From Phoronis australis (lineage: Eukaryota; Phoronida; Phoronidae): a stretch of 64,000 nt of DNA. The notes beneath the pieces are model-generated. The model was not told the origin of the DNA. It saw nothing but the letters and a program-made list of their open reading frames with translations, and made no database searches. Every line of letters begins with the position of its first letter. The first letter of the stretch is position 1. Below are positions 1 through 13,929 of the stretch, piece after piece. A program made the position numbers and the translations under genes. Location of the stretch: positions 1,599,015-1,663,014 of the forward strand of contig NMRA01000030.1 of NCBI GenBank assembly GCA_002633005.1, written 5' to 3'.

Positions 1-140
1 TTGACGTTGCGAGAAGATACCTTCGCCAGGAATCATTGTTTAAAAATGTTTTGACGAGCTTTGGCGTTCCATGCCTCTTAAAAATTTACGATTTTGGCTT
101 CCATTATGACGAGGGTATCTCTGCAAAAGAGTTCACTTGC

Positions 141-2574
<2,434 letters not shown>

Positions 2575-3529
2575 TGTACAGATTTTTTCAGTTCTGGCTT
2601 CTGCAAAACGTGTGCGACCGGCGCAACCTCAGCATGTTGTCTGTTAAATCGCGAGCATGTAACTTTTCACGACAGTCACGTGCGGCTAAGAAACAGTGAA
2701 TTTGCTTTTCAAATATATTGTGTAGTACTAAAGGATCGTAAAAATCCTGTGACATCACAAATAATTTGGTGACGTGTAATCAAAATGGCGTGGAAAACAA
2801 CACTTCGCCGCATTAGAATTGAACAGTATGGTTTGGTGTGAGTACGTCCAAGCTACCATAATAGAAAAATAAGCACATGTTAAACTATACGCATTTCAAT
2901 ATGGTTAATGTTACCGAGGTTAGTGCCGTGAAAATTACCAGATCAATTTTAAACTTGTCGACATTTTTCAATGCGCTCCGATAGTTTGTGGTCATGCTGA
3001 AAATTTTGCTATTGGCCCATGACAATCTATCCTTCGAAAAATGTGGGCTGAAACAGCTCTTTTTGTCTTGTCCAATGAGGTGACTTTCAAAAAATAACCG
3101 GGCCATATTGAAAGTCACTTACCCGCCAGACATCGATAGTTCAGAACGCTAGGAAATCGTAAAACTTAGGTTGCAGATTTCATTAAAATGAGTGAACAGG
3201 CCGTTAACATTTTCCAATATTCGATCGTAAATTATCATTCCTGTTTACAGCTTTTACATGTGCATGACTATGTTCTAATTTTCAATGCCCTTGGGGTTTC
3301 TGTTTCATATGTTACCACTTAATTACACCAAGTCTGCCGGACACAACTTTTTGAAAAAAAAACTCTTTTTATCATCAGGGACACCCAAATGGCACGGGTT
3401 AAAATTGGTCCGGAATACCCATGTTTATGTAATACCAGTCTGAGGGAGGAGCACACAGATTTTACTTGGATTTAAAACAGTTAAAGCTGAGTGCCTAGGC
3501 TTGGCAAAGTTTTAGTGTCCAACCCCTAT

Positions 3530-4250
3530 GTTTCTTATGTGGTTAACTTATGGGTCATCGCGAAATTCGTTGGCCTGTGTTGTAAATCACAGACATCCTC
3601 AACTTCTGATCATCCTCAATACATTATATATAATACCACAAGGCATGACACTCGGAACTAGGAATTTCATGAGTGCTTCATTTCACACAGAAATCTTCCC
3701 AAAAGCCGAGTGTCTGACCTCTTAGTATTAACGATATAGTGTATTTGGGACGATCAGACTCAGACTGGCTGAGGACGCCTGTGGTATAACTCACAGACGT
3801 CTGCAGCTTGTGATCGTACGCAATACACTATACATGTGAATAGCTACATGTACAACAAGGTATGACACTCAGGACTAAAAATTTCATGGGTGCTTCACTA
3901 GTTCACTACAGCCGCCCATATCAAACGCGAAACTCAATAAATTTACACAAAACAGAGGTTCAGCAAACCATGAGCAATTGTTCTTTCTTCTGATAGCATT
4001 TACAGTGTCCTGCTCTGGTCAGCGAGTGCGCAACAAATTCGCGGTCGAAGCACAAATTCTGCCCAAAAAGCAGATGCGTACTGTCAATGTATCCCACGCT
4101 AGTCGATACGGAGTTTTCCGATGACTTAAGGGTGGACAGCAATTGCCGATTTATGATCACCGAAGGTTACGAATGATTTGGATAATGGTGAAGTTATTGA
4201 TGTCGTGACGAATCCCCAATTTCCGTGAGGCACATTGACAGTATGCATCG
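3530..4250. repeat. Dispersed repeat, copy 1
   Basis: Shares a long diverged stretch with 7660-8230: acaaggtatgacactc, then a cttc..cagccg segment, then aaaccat and tgtcctgctc. Two sub-copies occur here (3530-3720 and 3740-4250). Family unknown; near the SDR genes both times. Confidence 0.6.
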
Positions 4251-4647
4251 CCTTTTGGTGAAGATCGCGAATTTGTTGCGAACTCGCTGGAAGAAGACAC
4301 CGTAAATGCTATCATTTTTTGATTGGATTTAAAACGTTAAGTTAAATACAAATCCTTATAACTCGGTATGTTTTCATGCAATCGACACTTTATTTCATAA
4401 TTTTAATATATTACACATATTCACAACATTGTGTTGTTATTAAATTTTCAATCTTAGTGCAAGTGAGGTTGACCGAGTCCATATTCAAAATGGCGGCGAC
4501 TATGGGCTGCAGGATTTCAAAGTGCATTGTTTGGAAAATCAAGTTTCTGATATAAAATATTCGATGAATTTAAATGTAATTAAGAAAAGATCAAGCTAAT
4601 ATGTCTTGTAACTTTTCCACGTATTTTGCACGAAATTAAACGACTTT

Positions 4648-5310
4648 TTCCATGTCATTTTTAGCAAAAATAAGGTTCTTTGATTATCTCAGACAAATTT
4701 TTCACTTAATTAGAGCTTTTCGTAATTTAATTAATTATTTGTCCTTTACTCCGAAAGTGAGCAGTCCTGCGATATTGAGTAGAGGGAGTGAATACAGGCC
4801 CCGTTCGACACCCAGTGAAGAGGACAATTCGTCGTTCAATGAATAGATGGGTGAGCCAAGCTTTGATAAGCTTATTGAGAACTTGTCTAAAGTATTGGAG
4901 CTACTTAGAAGGTGCCAGGTGCGTGGCGAGGGAGTCACATGGCGGGATGTAAGCAGTTTGTGTGCTCAGGTCACCATCCAGTGGAAGTATGTCACAGGAC
5001 ACTATGGGACAATTGTTCCTCTTTCCGTGAGACGATAATGAGTACATCTCGGTACGCAGAAACAGTTTGGCATGTTGACTGACTGGTAAACAAAAACAAA
5101 CGACGACCGAACTTATCACAACAGAGGTAGAACAATGACTGACTCGGCAGCTCTCACAGGCAGAATATATGAAAATGAATTGGCGAGAAATATTTGCCTC
5201 CCAAAACGTAAAAGACGAGTAATCGTTTATTAAATTACAAAAAGCCTTAATTGAATGAAAAATATGTCTGGGATAATCAACCTTATTTTTGCTAAAAATG
5301 ACATGAAGAA
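4648..5310. mobile_element. Foldback (inverted-repeat) element
   Basis: Two arms of about 115 bp, 4648-4765 and 5195-5310, are inverted copies: both start catgtcatttttagc, then aaaaataaggtt and a cagac..attttt segment. The interior has no coding potential I recognise. It looks like a non-autonomous foldback/MITE just downstream of the SDR-B stop codon. Confidence 0.65.
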
Positions 5311-5360
5311 AGGTTGCCTTCGCCATTAAGTCGAGCCTAAACGCAAGCTCCTTTGGAAGG

Positions 5361-5560
5361 TCAAAGCTGTTTCATCCAATCGAACGCCCAGTCGGCAAGT
5401 CCAGCTGGCAAAACCGAGAGACAAAAAGCAAACTTGGCTCCAGAGCCAACCAAGTAGCGCCTGCGTGGATTTTTTGACAGAAGAGCGTGGATGTATGCGT
5501 CGACAACCAAGTGCGTTTTGTCAGATGCCGCCGCCATACTCTTCCGGGCGAGTTCTGCCG
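5361..5560 (-). CDS. SDR-B exon 4 (C-terminus)
   Basis: Acceptor ctttatcgcag; reads AAELARKSM, VVDAYIHAL, RRRYLVGSGAKF and ends WMKQL then TGA at 5361-5363. The open frame extends 64 bases upstream of the acceptor as intron. Confidence 0.9.
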
Positions 5561-7708
5561 CTGCGATAAAGAAGGTAAAATTCTGCCAAAGGTTATGTTG
5601 GACCTTATCGACAAGTCTGTACATTTAGCAAAATATCTTCCGTAGCATTAGGTTTATGACTCCATGCCAGTCTGCTATACATTAGGTCTCCTAGTGACCA
5701 TGCTTTTTAAAGAATATTTAGTGAGAAAAAAGTTACATTCATGACAAACTAATAGAATCGATAATATGACCGTCAGACACAATTGCGTACGAAATCAATA
5801 CAAATGTTCAAGACAAAAGATCAAAAACACTGTTACAGTTTCCTATATTACCGTTTCGTTTTCGATGTATGCAAGTTTCAACTACTTTCAAAAAAGATAA
5901 ATTTTTGATTGCCCCTCGTACATAAGCGGAACATTTCAGAAACGATTCCTAATAGCAATTTGTAGAGCAGTGCGCATTTAAGTAAGGTATATCTCAAAGT
6001 TTCACTTGGCATTTCTGAGATGGGGTGTTACGAAGTTGTCCAAAATTGACATTTTGTAGGGTCCTACATAACTTTAAAAATACCATTTTTTAAATTTCAG
6101 TGCAGATCTCTAGATTTCCTCTTCTTTGATCAAGCATACTATCCCTAAAAATTTAAAAAGAAGAATCACATGTTTTCTCAATAACCTGATTGCCGTACAA
6201 TGACTAAATTTAAATAGAGCGTAACGAGTACTGACGAGTTGCAGATAAGAGCTACTTTATTAACGATAAGACCTGTTTCTCACTGAGGGAGGAAGCACAC
6301 ACAGTTATGCTTACCCTTTGCAGCTAATACCCGATCCTTCTCCTTCACTTCAGGGGGCGCCTTTTCCCAAGCAGTAAGCACACCTCGCTCAATTGCCTCT
6401 GGCGTGGTTATTGGCGTTTTAAACACGCCAGGTTCAATTATGCAAACTTTGATCTCTTTAGTTTCTCGCCTGCAATAAACGCTTTGGCATTAAAGTACTT
6501 GCAGTGGTGTTTTACTGCCTTACTCAAGACTTGCTAGGAATATCGTTGGCATCGTATTACTATATCGACCTACAGTGCTCTTCGCATTTTCTTTACAATT
6601 ACTGACAAAGTTAGCTTTAATGTAATACATATTAGCGCAACTAATGCAACCGTTGCTCATCATGGGTATTAGCCATGAAGCTAAAATGAATACCGGTACC
6701 ACAACTCTTCTTTTGTGACTTCACCAAAACTTCGTTCTGTCATCTGATAATGCACATTCGGTATATCACTTGAATCATAAAGGCGGTATTCAACTAAAAC
6801 ACTTGTCATCAGATGAGACTTGTGATTTTCGGTGTGTAGTCGAGTAACTCGCCTTTTTTAAGGTTAGCCATACTTACCTGCTTAGTACGCTTTGTAACGA
6901 GTTATCACATTCACTAGAACAGACTTTTAATATATGACCAGGATTTCAGAGCATTATTTCATACCAGACAATTAGATGGGAAAGACAGTGTTGATATGTA
7001 TTACTCAGACAAATCCGAGTTAAGTGTCCTTTGAAATAGGCCCAAAGTTCGCATGGACTATACTTTTGATTCATTGCAGATCTAACGCGACCAAATAAAC
7101 TAACAGTGCAAGGATAAAAGATGCACACGTTTTGTGCATAGTGTAAATACGGGAAGGCTTTTGCAAGTTGGATTTTGGTTTCCGGCGACCAATCGTACTC
7201 ATATAGAATGCTTTAATGATAATACGAAGGAGTCCTATATTCGAAGTTTGAAGTAAGTCACCTGAGTACATCCGAAAATGCTTCCACGGCGCATTTACTG
7301 ATACAGTAAGGGGAGTTGCCCGGCATGGGAAACAACCCAAGCATACTGCTCATATTCACTACACGCCCTCCCTCTTTACGGACTAGTTGCAGAAACGTTG
7401 TGGTGACGTCGATCGTTCCGTACATATTGACGTTCATGCATAGCTCGTAATCCTTCTTGGTGAGCCATCTGGTCAGGCCTATTGTAGATACACCGGCGTT
7501 GTTGACAATTCCCCACAATCCTGAGTAAATGTAAGATGGAGCGGGGTAAAAAGAGCAATGATTTCGGTTCAAGCATCACAGTACGAGTGATCTACATAAC
7601 CAGAAAGAAGCACGTCCCTTTGGGCGCAGAGTTTAGTAGCTTAGGAAATTTTCAATAGACGTCACTGAAGTCACAGGCGTCCTCTTCTGATAATCTCCAA
7701 TACGCTAT

Positions 7709-7774
<66 letters not shown>

Positions 7775-10700
7775 TTATATTTATATTTATATTTATATTT
7801 ATATTTATATTTATATTTATATTTATATATACTACAAGGTATGACACTCGAGACAAGTATTACGGTGCTTCACTTCAGCCGTCCATATCAAACACAAAAC
7901 AGGGTTTCAACAAACCATTAGTTGTTGTTCTTTCCTCTAATACCATTCACGGTGTCCTGCTCCAGCGAGATCGCAACAAATTTGCGGTCAAAGGACAAAA
8001 ATGTTCCCAAAAAGCCCACGCATCTGTCCTCCTTTGACGGTTCGAGGTCTAGGACGGTACGGAATTATCCGATGAGTTACGGATGGACGGCAATTGCCGG
8101 TTCATCACGGAAAGTTACGAACTGGTGTGGCTAAGCCAAGCATGGAGTTATGGACGTCGTGACACTCCGTGACAAATCGGAAATTGCCATACTGTCCTTG
8201 ACCTCGAACCGTCAAAGGAGGACTGATACGTGGGCTTTTTGGGAACATTTTTGTCCTTTGATCGCAAATTCGTTGAAATTCATAGACAAAAACATGAATA
8301 AATTTCTTAAACATTGTCCGATTTTGATGATTCTTTTTTTAATTTGCACAACTAAATAACTCTTTGCATATGCATATGAGATTCAGTTTGCATTTAGTAA
8401 GTGATCAAAAAAATTATTTGAGACCGTAACACAGTCAACTCTCGAATAGAAACCTTGATTGTGATTTAGCCGATTGTATTGGGAAAGACCAGAAGCTGAT
8501 GACGCCTGTGACTGAAGTATGTATGTAACCCTACGGAGTTTGCTTCAAGATGCACTTCACCGAATTTACACTCAGGCTAAAAACAAAATTCGAGTTAGGG
8601 CTTTTACTCATACACAGGTGGTCTCAAGTTTTCCTTTACCCTGAAAGGGCTTATTTTCTGTTACCATAAAGAACATACGGACCCTCAACTGGTAAAAAAT
8701 GCACCGGAATAGGATCGATATTTTCGGGGTTGGGCAACTATGAAATTAAAAAATGGCGCAGAGAATTCCATTCAAAAATTGGATCAGTCACGCGACGCAA
8801 CAGTCACCATTTCTGTGAGTACATAACTGATCCTAATTAAAAACTAAGTTAGTATTTTTGATATGAAATTAGTTATTTAAGCACTTTAATATACTAGAAA
8901 TATCTTAGGCGATCGTGAAACCATGCAAACGCATGCACGGAAGATTGAATTTCTTACCTTTATGTGATCTGCACGCAGTATTTGTCTAACGTCAAAACTT
9001 TTATAAACAATAAAGGGCTCGGTAATTTTTGAGTTGCTGATACTTGAAAAATCACGCGTATCTAAGTAAAACACATTTTAACCAATCGTGAATCCTATCA
9101 ATCATGCGCACAAAAAAGGGGTTGACGGTCAAAGAGAACTTCAGGCGTACCTGCATGCCCACATGTGCAACACACCGAATGCAGCTGTGACAGTTTTGAC
9201 TAATATCAAATTAAAGCTCGCATACTGTAAGTGCTACAATCATCATCAACAGAAACAGTACACTCTCAAAGGGCACAGCAGGCACCTTTCTTTCAGGTGA
9301 GTAATGGCTCTGTAGTCTTTCCTCACTCATAGATGCCCGTGAAGTTCCTCAAACTTGTCAAAGCGTTTGGCATTCGCACTAACAGCTCGTTTCTGCGAGT
9401 GTGCAACCTATCCCAGCGCTCGACACCGAGCTTGACGCCAAGTCGCATTTGGCGACCGAGAAAATGGGACAAAAGTCCACTAAATCAGCGCAAACGCGCA
9501 ATTCACAGAGGTGCTCCCGTTTTCTTTTATACCGCCCGCCCTTTTGTTAGCAAATGGTCCACAACGTCGGGAATTTGAGCCCCCCATATCGAAGGCTGGG
9601 TGCGCGCATGTGAACACGCGCGTATTTAGGGTATGGGTGTGACTTTTGGGGAGTAGTTTTGACGAATTTCACTTTTTAGGTTGCCAAAAAGATGTACTGC
9701 CAAAACAGCTCTTTAGAGTGTATAAAAATAGGGTAAGACAGCGCCGGATTTATAGGGAGACAGTGGCGCAATCGTCCCGGGCCGGCCCTCCGAGAGGCTC
9801 TATCATTAAAAACCGGAACAGGAAAGACAGTATTTAAATCACCGGTTGACCCTTCAAGAGATGACCTCCTTCAAGGTTTATATACGATTTCAAAAACAAC
9901 CAGGAAAAGAAAGTAAATCGATTCTGTCGTTGGCACCCCCATCCGCAAGTAGAAAGGATATAAATAAAAACAGGAAAATTGTGGCAACGGATCAACTGAA
10001 GGGTCTCCTCCTACGGATGTGGCCCTTAAATATGAACAGGTAATTATGAACAGAAAAAGAGCATCAGCGACCCTCTGCATCAGGTGGAATTCAATTTCAA
10101 CAAAATGAAACAAGAGAGGAAAGGATGAATTCAAAATACGCTTTGCTATAGAGGAGGGACCCCTCCGGATAAACACAGTGTCATCTTAAATGTAAAAAGT
10201 TGAGCCCAGTTCTAAGAAACTGGCTTATGTTCATTTTGGTCTTAAATCTAAGGTTATTTCGCATTCCAACAATCTTAGCTAAGTCTGACTTAAATTTCTA
10301 TCTTAACTTTGAGTGGAGTATCACTTTGTCTTAAGTCGATCTTATGTTTGTCAAAAAGGGCGCCTTTTACATTTGTGAGCGAAGATAATCCGACACAAAG
10401 TTTATCAAGATCGGATTGAATTTGATTTATTTGATGAGTGCTTTAGAAAGGAAAGGGCTACAGTTGGCACACTGGCCACTTGTTTGGGAAATCAATTAGA
10501 ACCGGAGACAGAGGAGATTCATCGACAACGGAGCAACAACAAGCAGCTGCGTTGAGACTACGTATCCGACAGTTTCCTAACTGTTGTCGGTGACACCGAG
10601 GGTGTCGGCAAATCAATCGTGTCAAGCACAGTCACGAAAGTTACAAAATTTCTCCCGACCTCTCGCTCCACAAAGTGGCCGATAACTTCGATCTCTACCG

Positions 10701-12382
10701 ACCGACAATTTCATCAAGTCGCTGGTTTTCCCCAGGTAGATGCAAAACGTGATGGAGTGGTAAGCAAAAACGATAACTATGAGTACGATTGTAAGATACT
10801 GGTAATTCCACTTGTAGATTGTATTGTTCTAAATTCACGCAATTCGTACATGTAAGTACATTCAGTTTTAGCATGTTTAAATAGTCGACATAAAGTTGAT
10901 AACCCGGGCTCAAAACTAGATAGCCTTGGTACAAAGCTGTATACTAAATACTTAATACAGCTTTGCGCCGATGTGGATAAAAAATGACCAGATAAAATAT
11001 GACACAAAATTAGTAGTGTTATTAAAAACTACACACTTATTTGAGTAAATAAATTTATTTTTTGGTTTTGGAAAAATTGGCGTTCTACCGTTATTCTGCT
11101 GCTAAATTTGTGGAGCGATCTTCTGCATCAGTTTTCGGCACCATGAAATATTGCGTCACCTATTGGCAAGTTTCTTTTTTCGCCGATTCTTCTATCAACT
11201 GTTGTTCTTTCACGGGGTTGCGTACACGTCACGACAAATTATTGGAACTGGTTTCATTTCATTAGAAGTTTTTAAAAATTTGATACCAGCAAACCGAATT
11301 TCAGAAGAAATTTTGCTGCTGCCAAGTTATTATCATCTCCCGAGAGATGTCGCAAAAACATAGGAAATGGCGCGTGCGAGAGTATTGTTTTTGAAACGAC
11401 GACATAAGTTTTCTTTATTAGAAAAGGCGGAGGATTACGCAATAAAATGACGTTCATTAGATTGTTTTTCACTTAAACGGCTTTAACGGGCGAGGTGAGT
11501 GTCGGTTGATTCCCAGATTTTGCATGCACCCCGTCCGGTCTGTAGCTTTACATGTTGATAATACAAGTTTCACGGCGAGGTGACGAGCAGAACTACCCTG
11601 GCTGTGTGCAATTTTGGGGTCTACGGAAGAAATACACATTATTGGTACCTAGCTGTATTTTGACGACAGTCTTCATACAGCTATCTGGTTGGCTAGGTGC
11701 GCCCATGGAATCGGTCGTCAAAAATTCACCCATGGTGCATGCACGTGCTGGACTAGGAAAGAATAATGCATTGAGCTTTGACGGATCACACATGATGAAA
11801 AAGCCGGAAGTATCGGCATTCCTAACGCAAAGTTGCAATTGCAGTGTAAGGATATCTCAACTGGGGAAATTTAGGCGCGTACTAAGATACGTGGGTAACC
11901 TACATTGTACACGCATTATTTCATATTTACGTTACCGTCAATTTTTGTTGTTATAAATATTAAATTACATTAAGTAAAACTCAGAATTCCTCACCTGTGT
12001 TTTCTGGCAGCAGTTTTTCCACGTGATCCTTTGCGGCAGCTAGACTTTCCGGCTTGGTGACGTCCAGTTTAATAGCAGTGCATCTACGCGATGTAGCGAT
12101 ATTCAGCTTTTCCAAACCGTCATCCGTGAGGCATCCGGCTATCACGCCACATCCTAAGTTATCGAGATATTTAACCAAGTCGTTTCCAAATCCACTGTCA
12201 CACCCCGTCACTAGAATATATCGGCGCGAAAGGTTTGCGATGAATTCGTCTTTCCGCCACCAAAGGTAGAGTGGAAAGGCAGCAGCGCTGACTAGGAGTA
12301 GAACAGCACCTATTGAAGCTGCAGACCCTTCGGTGTTCAATACCCAGTCTTTTAACCCTGCCACACAAGCCTGTATCGTCAT
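5361..12382 (-). CDS. SDR-B: membrane-anchored short-chain dehydrogenase, complete, 4 exons, 333 aa
   Basis: Exons 11995-12382, 7262-7520, 6315-6469 and 5361-5560 sum to 1002 nt in one frame. Residues 21-42 form a membrane anchor. The cofactor motif TGCDSGFG is at 59-66, NNAG at 136-139, catalytic Ser188, Tyr201 and Lys205 (YCISK). The C-terminal part has VVDAYIHAL and RRRYLVGSGAKF, as in retinol/17-beta-HSD-like SDRs, whose usual length is about 310-345 aa. Predicted role: NAD(P)(H)-dependent oxidation or reduction of a lipid-like alcohol/ketone (retinoid, steroid or similar) at a membrane; the true substrate is not readable. It is a tandem paralogue of SDR-A with the same intron positions. 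Exon 1 lies 4.5 kb from exon 2 and is bracketed by foldback repeats. All splice sites are GT-AG. Confidence 0.93.
6315..6469 (-). CDS. SDR-B exon 3
   Basis: Acceptor tattgcag, donor gtaagc. Encodes RRETKEIKVC, then IEPGV and AWEKAP. The intron before it is 792 bp and the one after is 754 bp. Confidence 0.9.
7262..7520 (-). CDS. SDR-B exon 2 (catalytic core)
   Basis: Acceptor atttactcag, donor gtgact. Encodes residues 130-217 with NNAG, the catalytic Ser and YCISK. Joins exon 1 as G|GA, giving Gly-Leu-Trp-Gly. Confidence 0.92.
7660..8280. repeat. Dispersed repeat copy 2 with AT-rich tract and foldback
   Basis: In SDR-B intron 1. It holds (AT)n (7713-7770), a TTTATA-type hexamer run (7771-7829), the repeat shared with 3530-4250, and a hairpin-forming segment: 7966-8075 and 8165-8275 are inverted copies at roughly 90 percent identity, both containing gttcccaaaaagcccacg (or its complement). 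Confidence 0.75.
8300..10880. other. SDR-B intron 1, mostly unannotated
   Basis: No exon found. A GC-richer stretch lies at 9330-9610. At 9740-9850 is a gggagacagtggcgcaatc segment that may be an old repeat, but I could not assign it. Confidence 0.5.
10885..11700 (+). mobile_element. Foldback-family repeat, left copy
   Basis: Starts with a gccttggtacaaagctgtat motif near 10919 and runs through gcgttctaccgttattctgc (about 11080), gattttgcatgcacccc (11515) and cctagctgtattttgacg. The inverted copy is 12986-13770, a diverged direct copy is 12663-12985, and end modules recur at 15416-15512 and 17785-17890. Coding potential is absent. Confidence 0.75.
11995..12382 (-). CDS. SDR-B exon 1
   Basis: Encodes residues 1-130 (129 codons plus one base), with a hydrophobic anchor and the Gly-rich cofactor motif. 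The first Met (12382) is chosen because it precedes the anchor and matches the family's start. Donor gtgagg. Confidence 0.9.
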
Positions 12383-12662
12383 GTCTCTGGTTAGGAAACA
12401 AAGACAGAGAGAAAAGAGTTCATGGTGTATGCGCTTTCACGTACACGTGAATCAGGCTCGATCTGTATTCAAAAATCTTTAGTAAATATCAAAAAAATAC
12501 GCTTGAAATGTGTAGTAAAAGGTCTTGAAATCGACAGCAAACGTGGCTCGATCAAACAAAGACAAACGTGCAGAGGGTCTTATTTAATGGCAAAAGAAAG
12601 CGGGTGATTACAGTAGGCTAAGCCTATAACCTGGACAGAGCAGCTGCTCTCCCCTGTCTCTA

Positions 12663-13770
12663 GAATTGGAAATGGGGCGTGCGCGTCACGAGCGTATTCT
12701 TTTAAAACGACGACATAGCTCTTCTTTGTTAGAAAAGCCGGAGGATTACGCATAGAACTGACGTTTATTAGATTGTTTTCTTCTTAAACGGCTGTAACGG
12801 GAACGGTGAGTGTTGTTAGATTCCCAGATTTTGCATGCACCCCGTGCGGTCTATAGCTCCACAAGATGATACAGGCTTCACGGCGAGTTGGGCAGAACTA
12901 CTTTGGCTGTGTGCAATTTCGGGCTCTATGGAAGAAAAACACACAGTGGTACCTAGCCAGCCAAGTAGCTGTATGAAGACTACAACTCGGTACCACTGTG
13001 GGTTAATCTTCCATAGACCTAGCCTGCCAGCTAGCTGTATGAAGACTGTCGTCAAAATACAGCTAGGTCCCACTGTGTGTATTTCTTCCGTAGACCCCGA
13101 AATTTCACACAGTCTGGGTAGTTCTGCTCGTCACCGCGCCGTGAAACTTGTATCAGCATGTAAAGCTAAAAACCGGACGGTGTGCATGCAAAATCTGGGA
13201 GTCAACCGACACTTACCTTTCCCGTTACAGCCGTTTAAGTGAAAAACAATGCAATAAACGTCATTTTCTTGTGTAACTCTCCGCCTGTTCTAACAATGAA
13301 AAGTATTTCGTCGTTTTGAAAAAATTACACTCGTGTCGCGCGCACGCGCCATTTCCTAAATTTTTGCGACATCTCTCGGGTGATGATGATAGCTTGGCAG
13401 CAGCAAAATTTCTTCTGAAATTCGATTTTTCGGTATCAAAATTCTAAAAACTTATAATAAGTGAAACCAGTTCTGACAATTTGTTGTGACGTGTAAGCAA
13501 GCTCGTGAAAGAACAACAGTTGATTGAAGAATCGGCGAAAAAAGAAACTGGCCAATAGGTGACGCAATATTTCACGGCGCCGAAAGCCGTCGCTAACGAT
13601 CGCTCCACAACTTTAGCAGCAGAATAACGGTAGAACGCCATTTTTGCCAACAAAGTTAAATAATTTAGTTTACTCAAGGAAGACTGTAGTTTTTAATGAC
13701 ACCAAATTTGTGTTAGATTTTATCTTGCCAGTTTTTACCCACATCGGTGTAAAGCTGTATAGTCCGGATA
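12663..13770. mobile_element. Foldback-family repeat, palindromic right copy
   Basis: 12663-12985 matches 11366-11690 in direct orientation. 12986-13640 matches 11080-11690 inverted, and 13725-13770 ends with cccacatcggtgtaaagctgt, the inverse of 10953-10973. The block is thus a large palindrome centred near 12990. It lies directly upstream of SDR-B exon 1 and may overlap its promoter. Confidence 0.75.
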
Positions 13771-13864
13771 CCTATCGTCGTCAGGCTCCAAAGGTCGTCC
13801 GCCATCTTCTTTCGCGTGCAGCGCAGCCACGCGGGACTTAGCTTTCCAATTCGAGGAGGCAGTG

Positions 13865-13929
13865 TGGCCTGGTTGATAAGTGCCCGCTTTCTTTACTCGA
13901 GGTCGTGGGTTCAAGTCCCACCAGGTCAC
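13865..13929 (+). repeat. tRNA-like sequence (truncated tRNA or SINE head)
   Basis: The ends tggcctg and caggtca pair as a 7-bp acceptor-like stem (one G-T). A perfect 5-bp T-arm gtggg-ttcaagt-cccac matches the B box. At 65 nt it is too short for a full cloverleaf and no anticodon stem pairs well, so it is tRNA-derived, not a tRNA gene. Confidence 0.6.

Larger units (their letters stand above)
2575..5360. other. Intergenic region between SDR-A and SDR-B
   Basis: No gene seen. It should hold the SDR-A promoter (just above 2574). From about 3530 to 4250 lies a dispersed repeat related to 7660-8230 (shared phrases such as caaggtatgacactc and gtgtcctgctc). A foldback element occupies 4648-5310. 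Confidence 0.6.

Noticed and set aside
13865-13929. Functional tRNA gene
   Set aside because: Acceptor and T arms pair well, but length (65 nt) and lack of an anticodon stem point to a tRNA-derived repeat.
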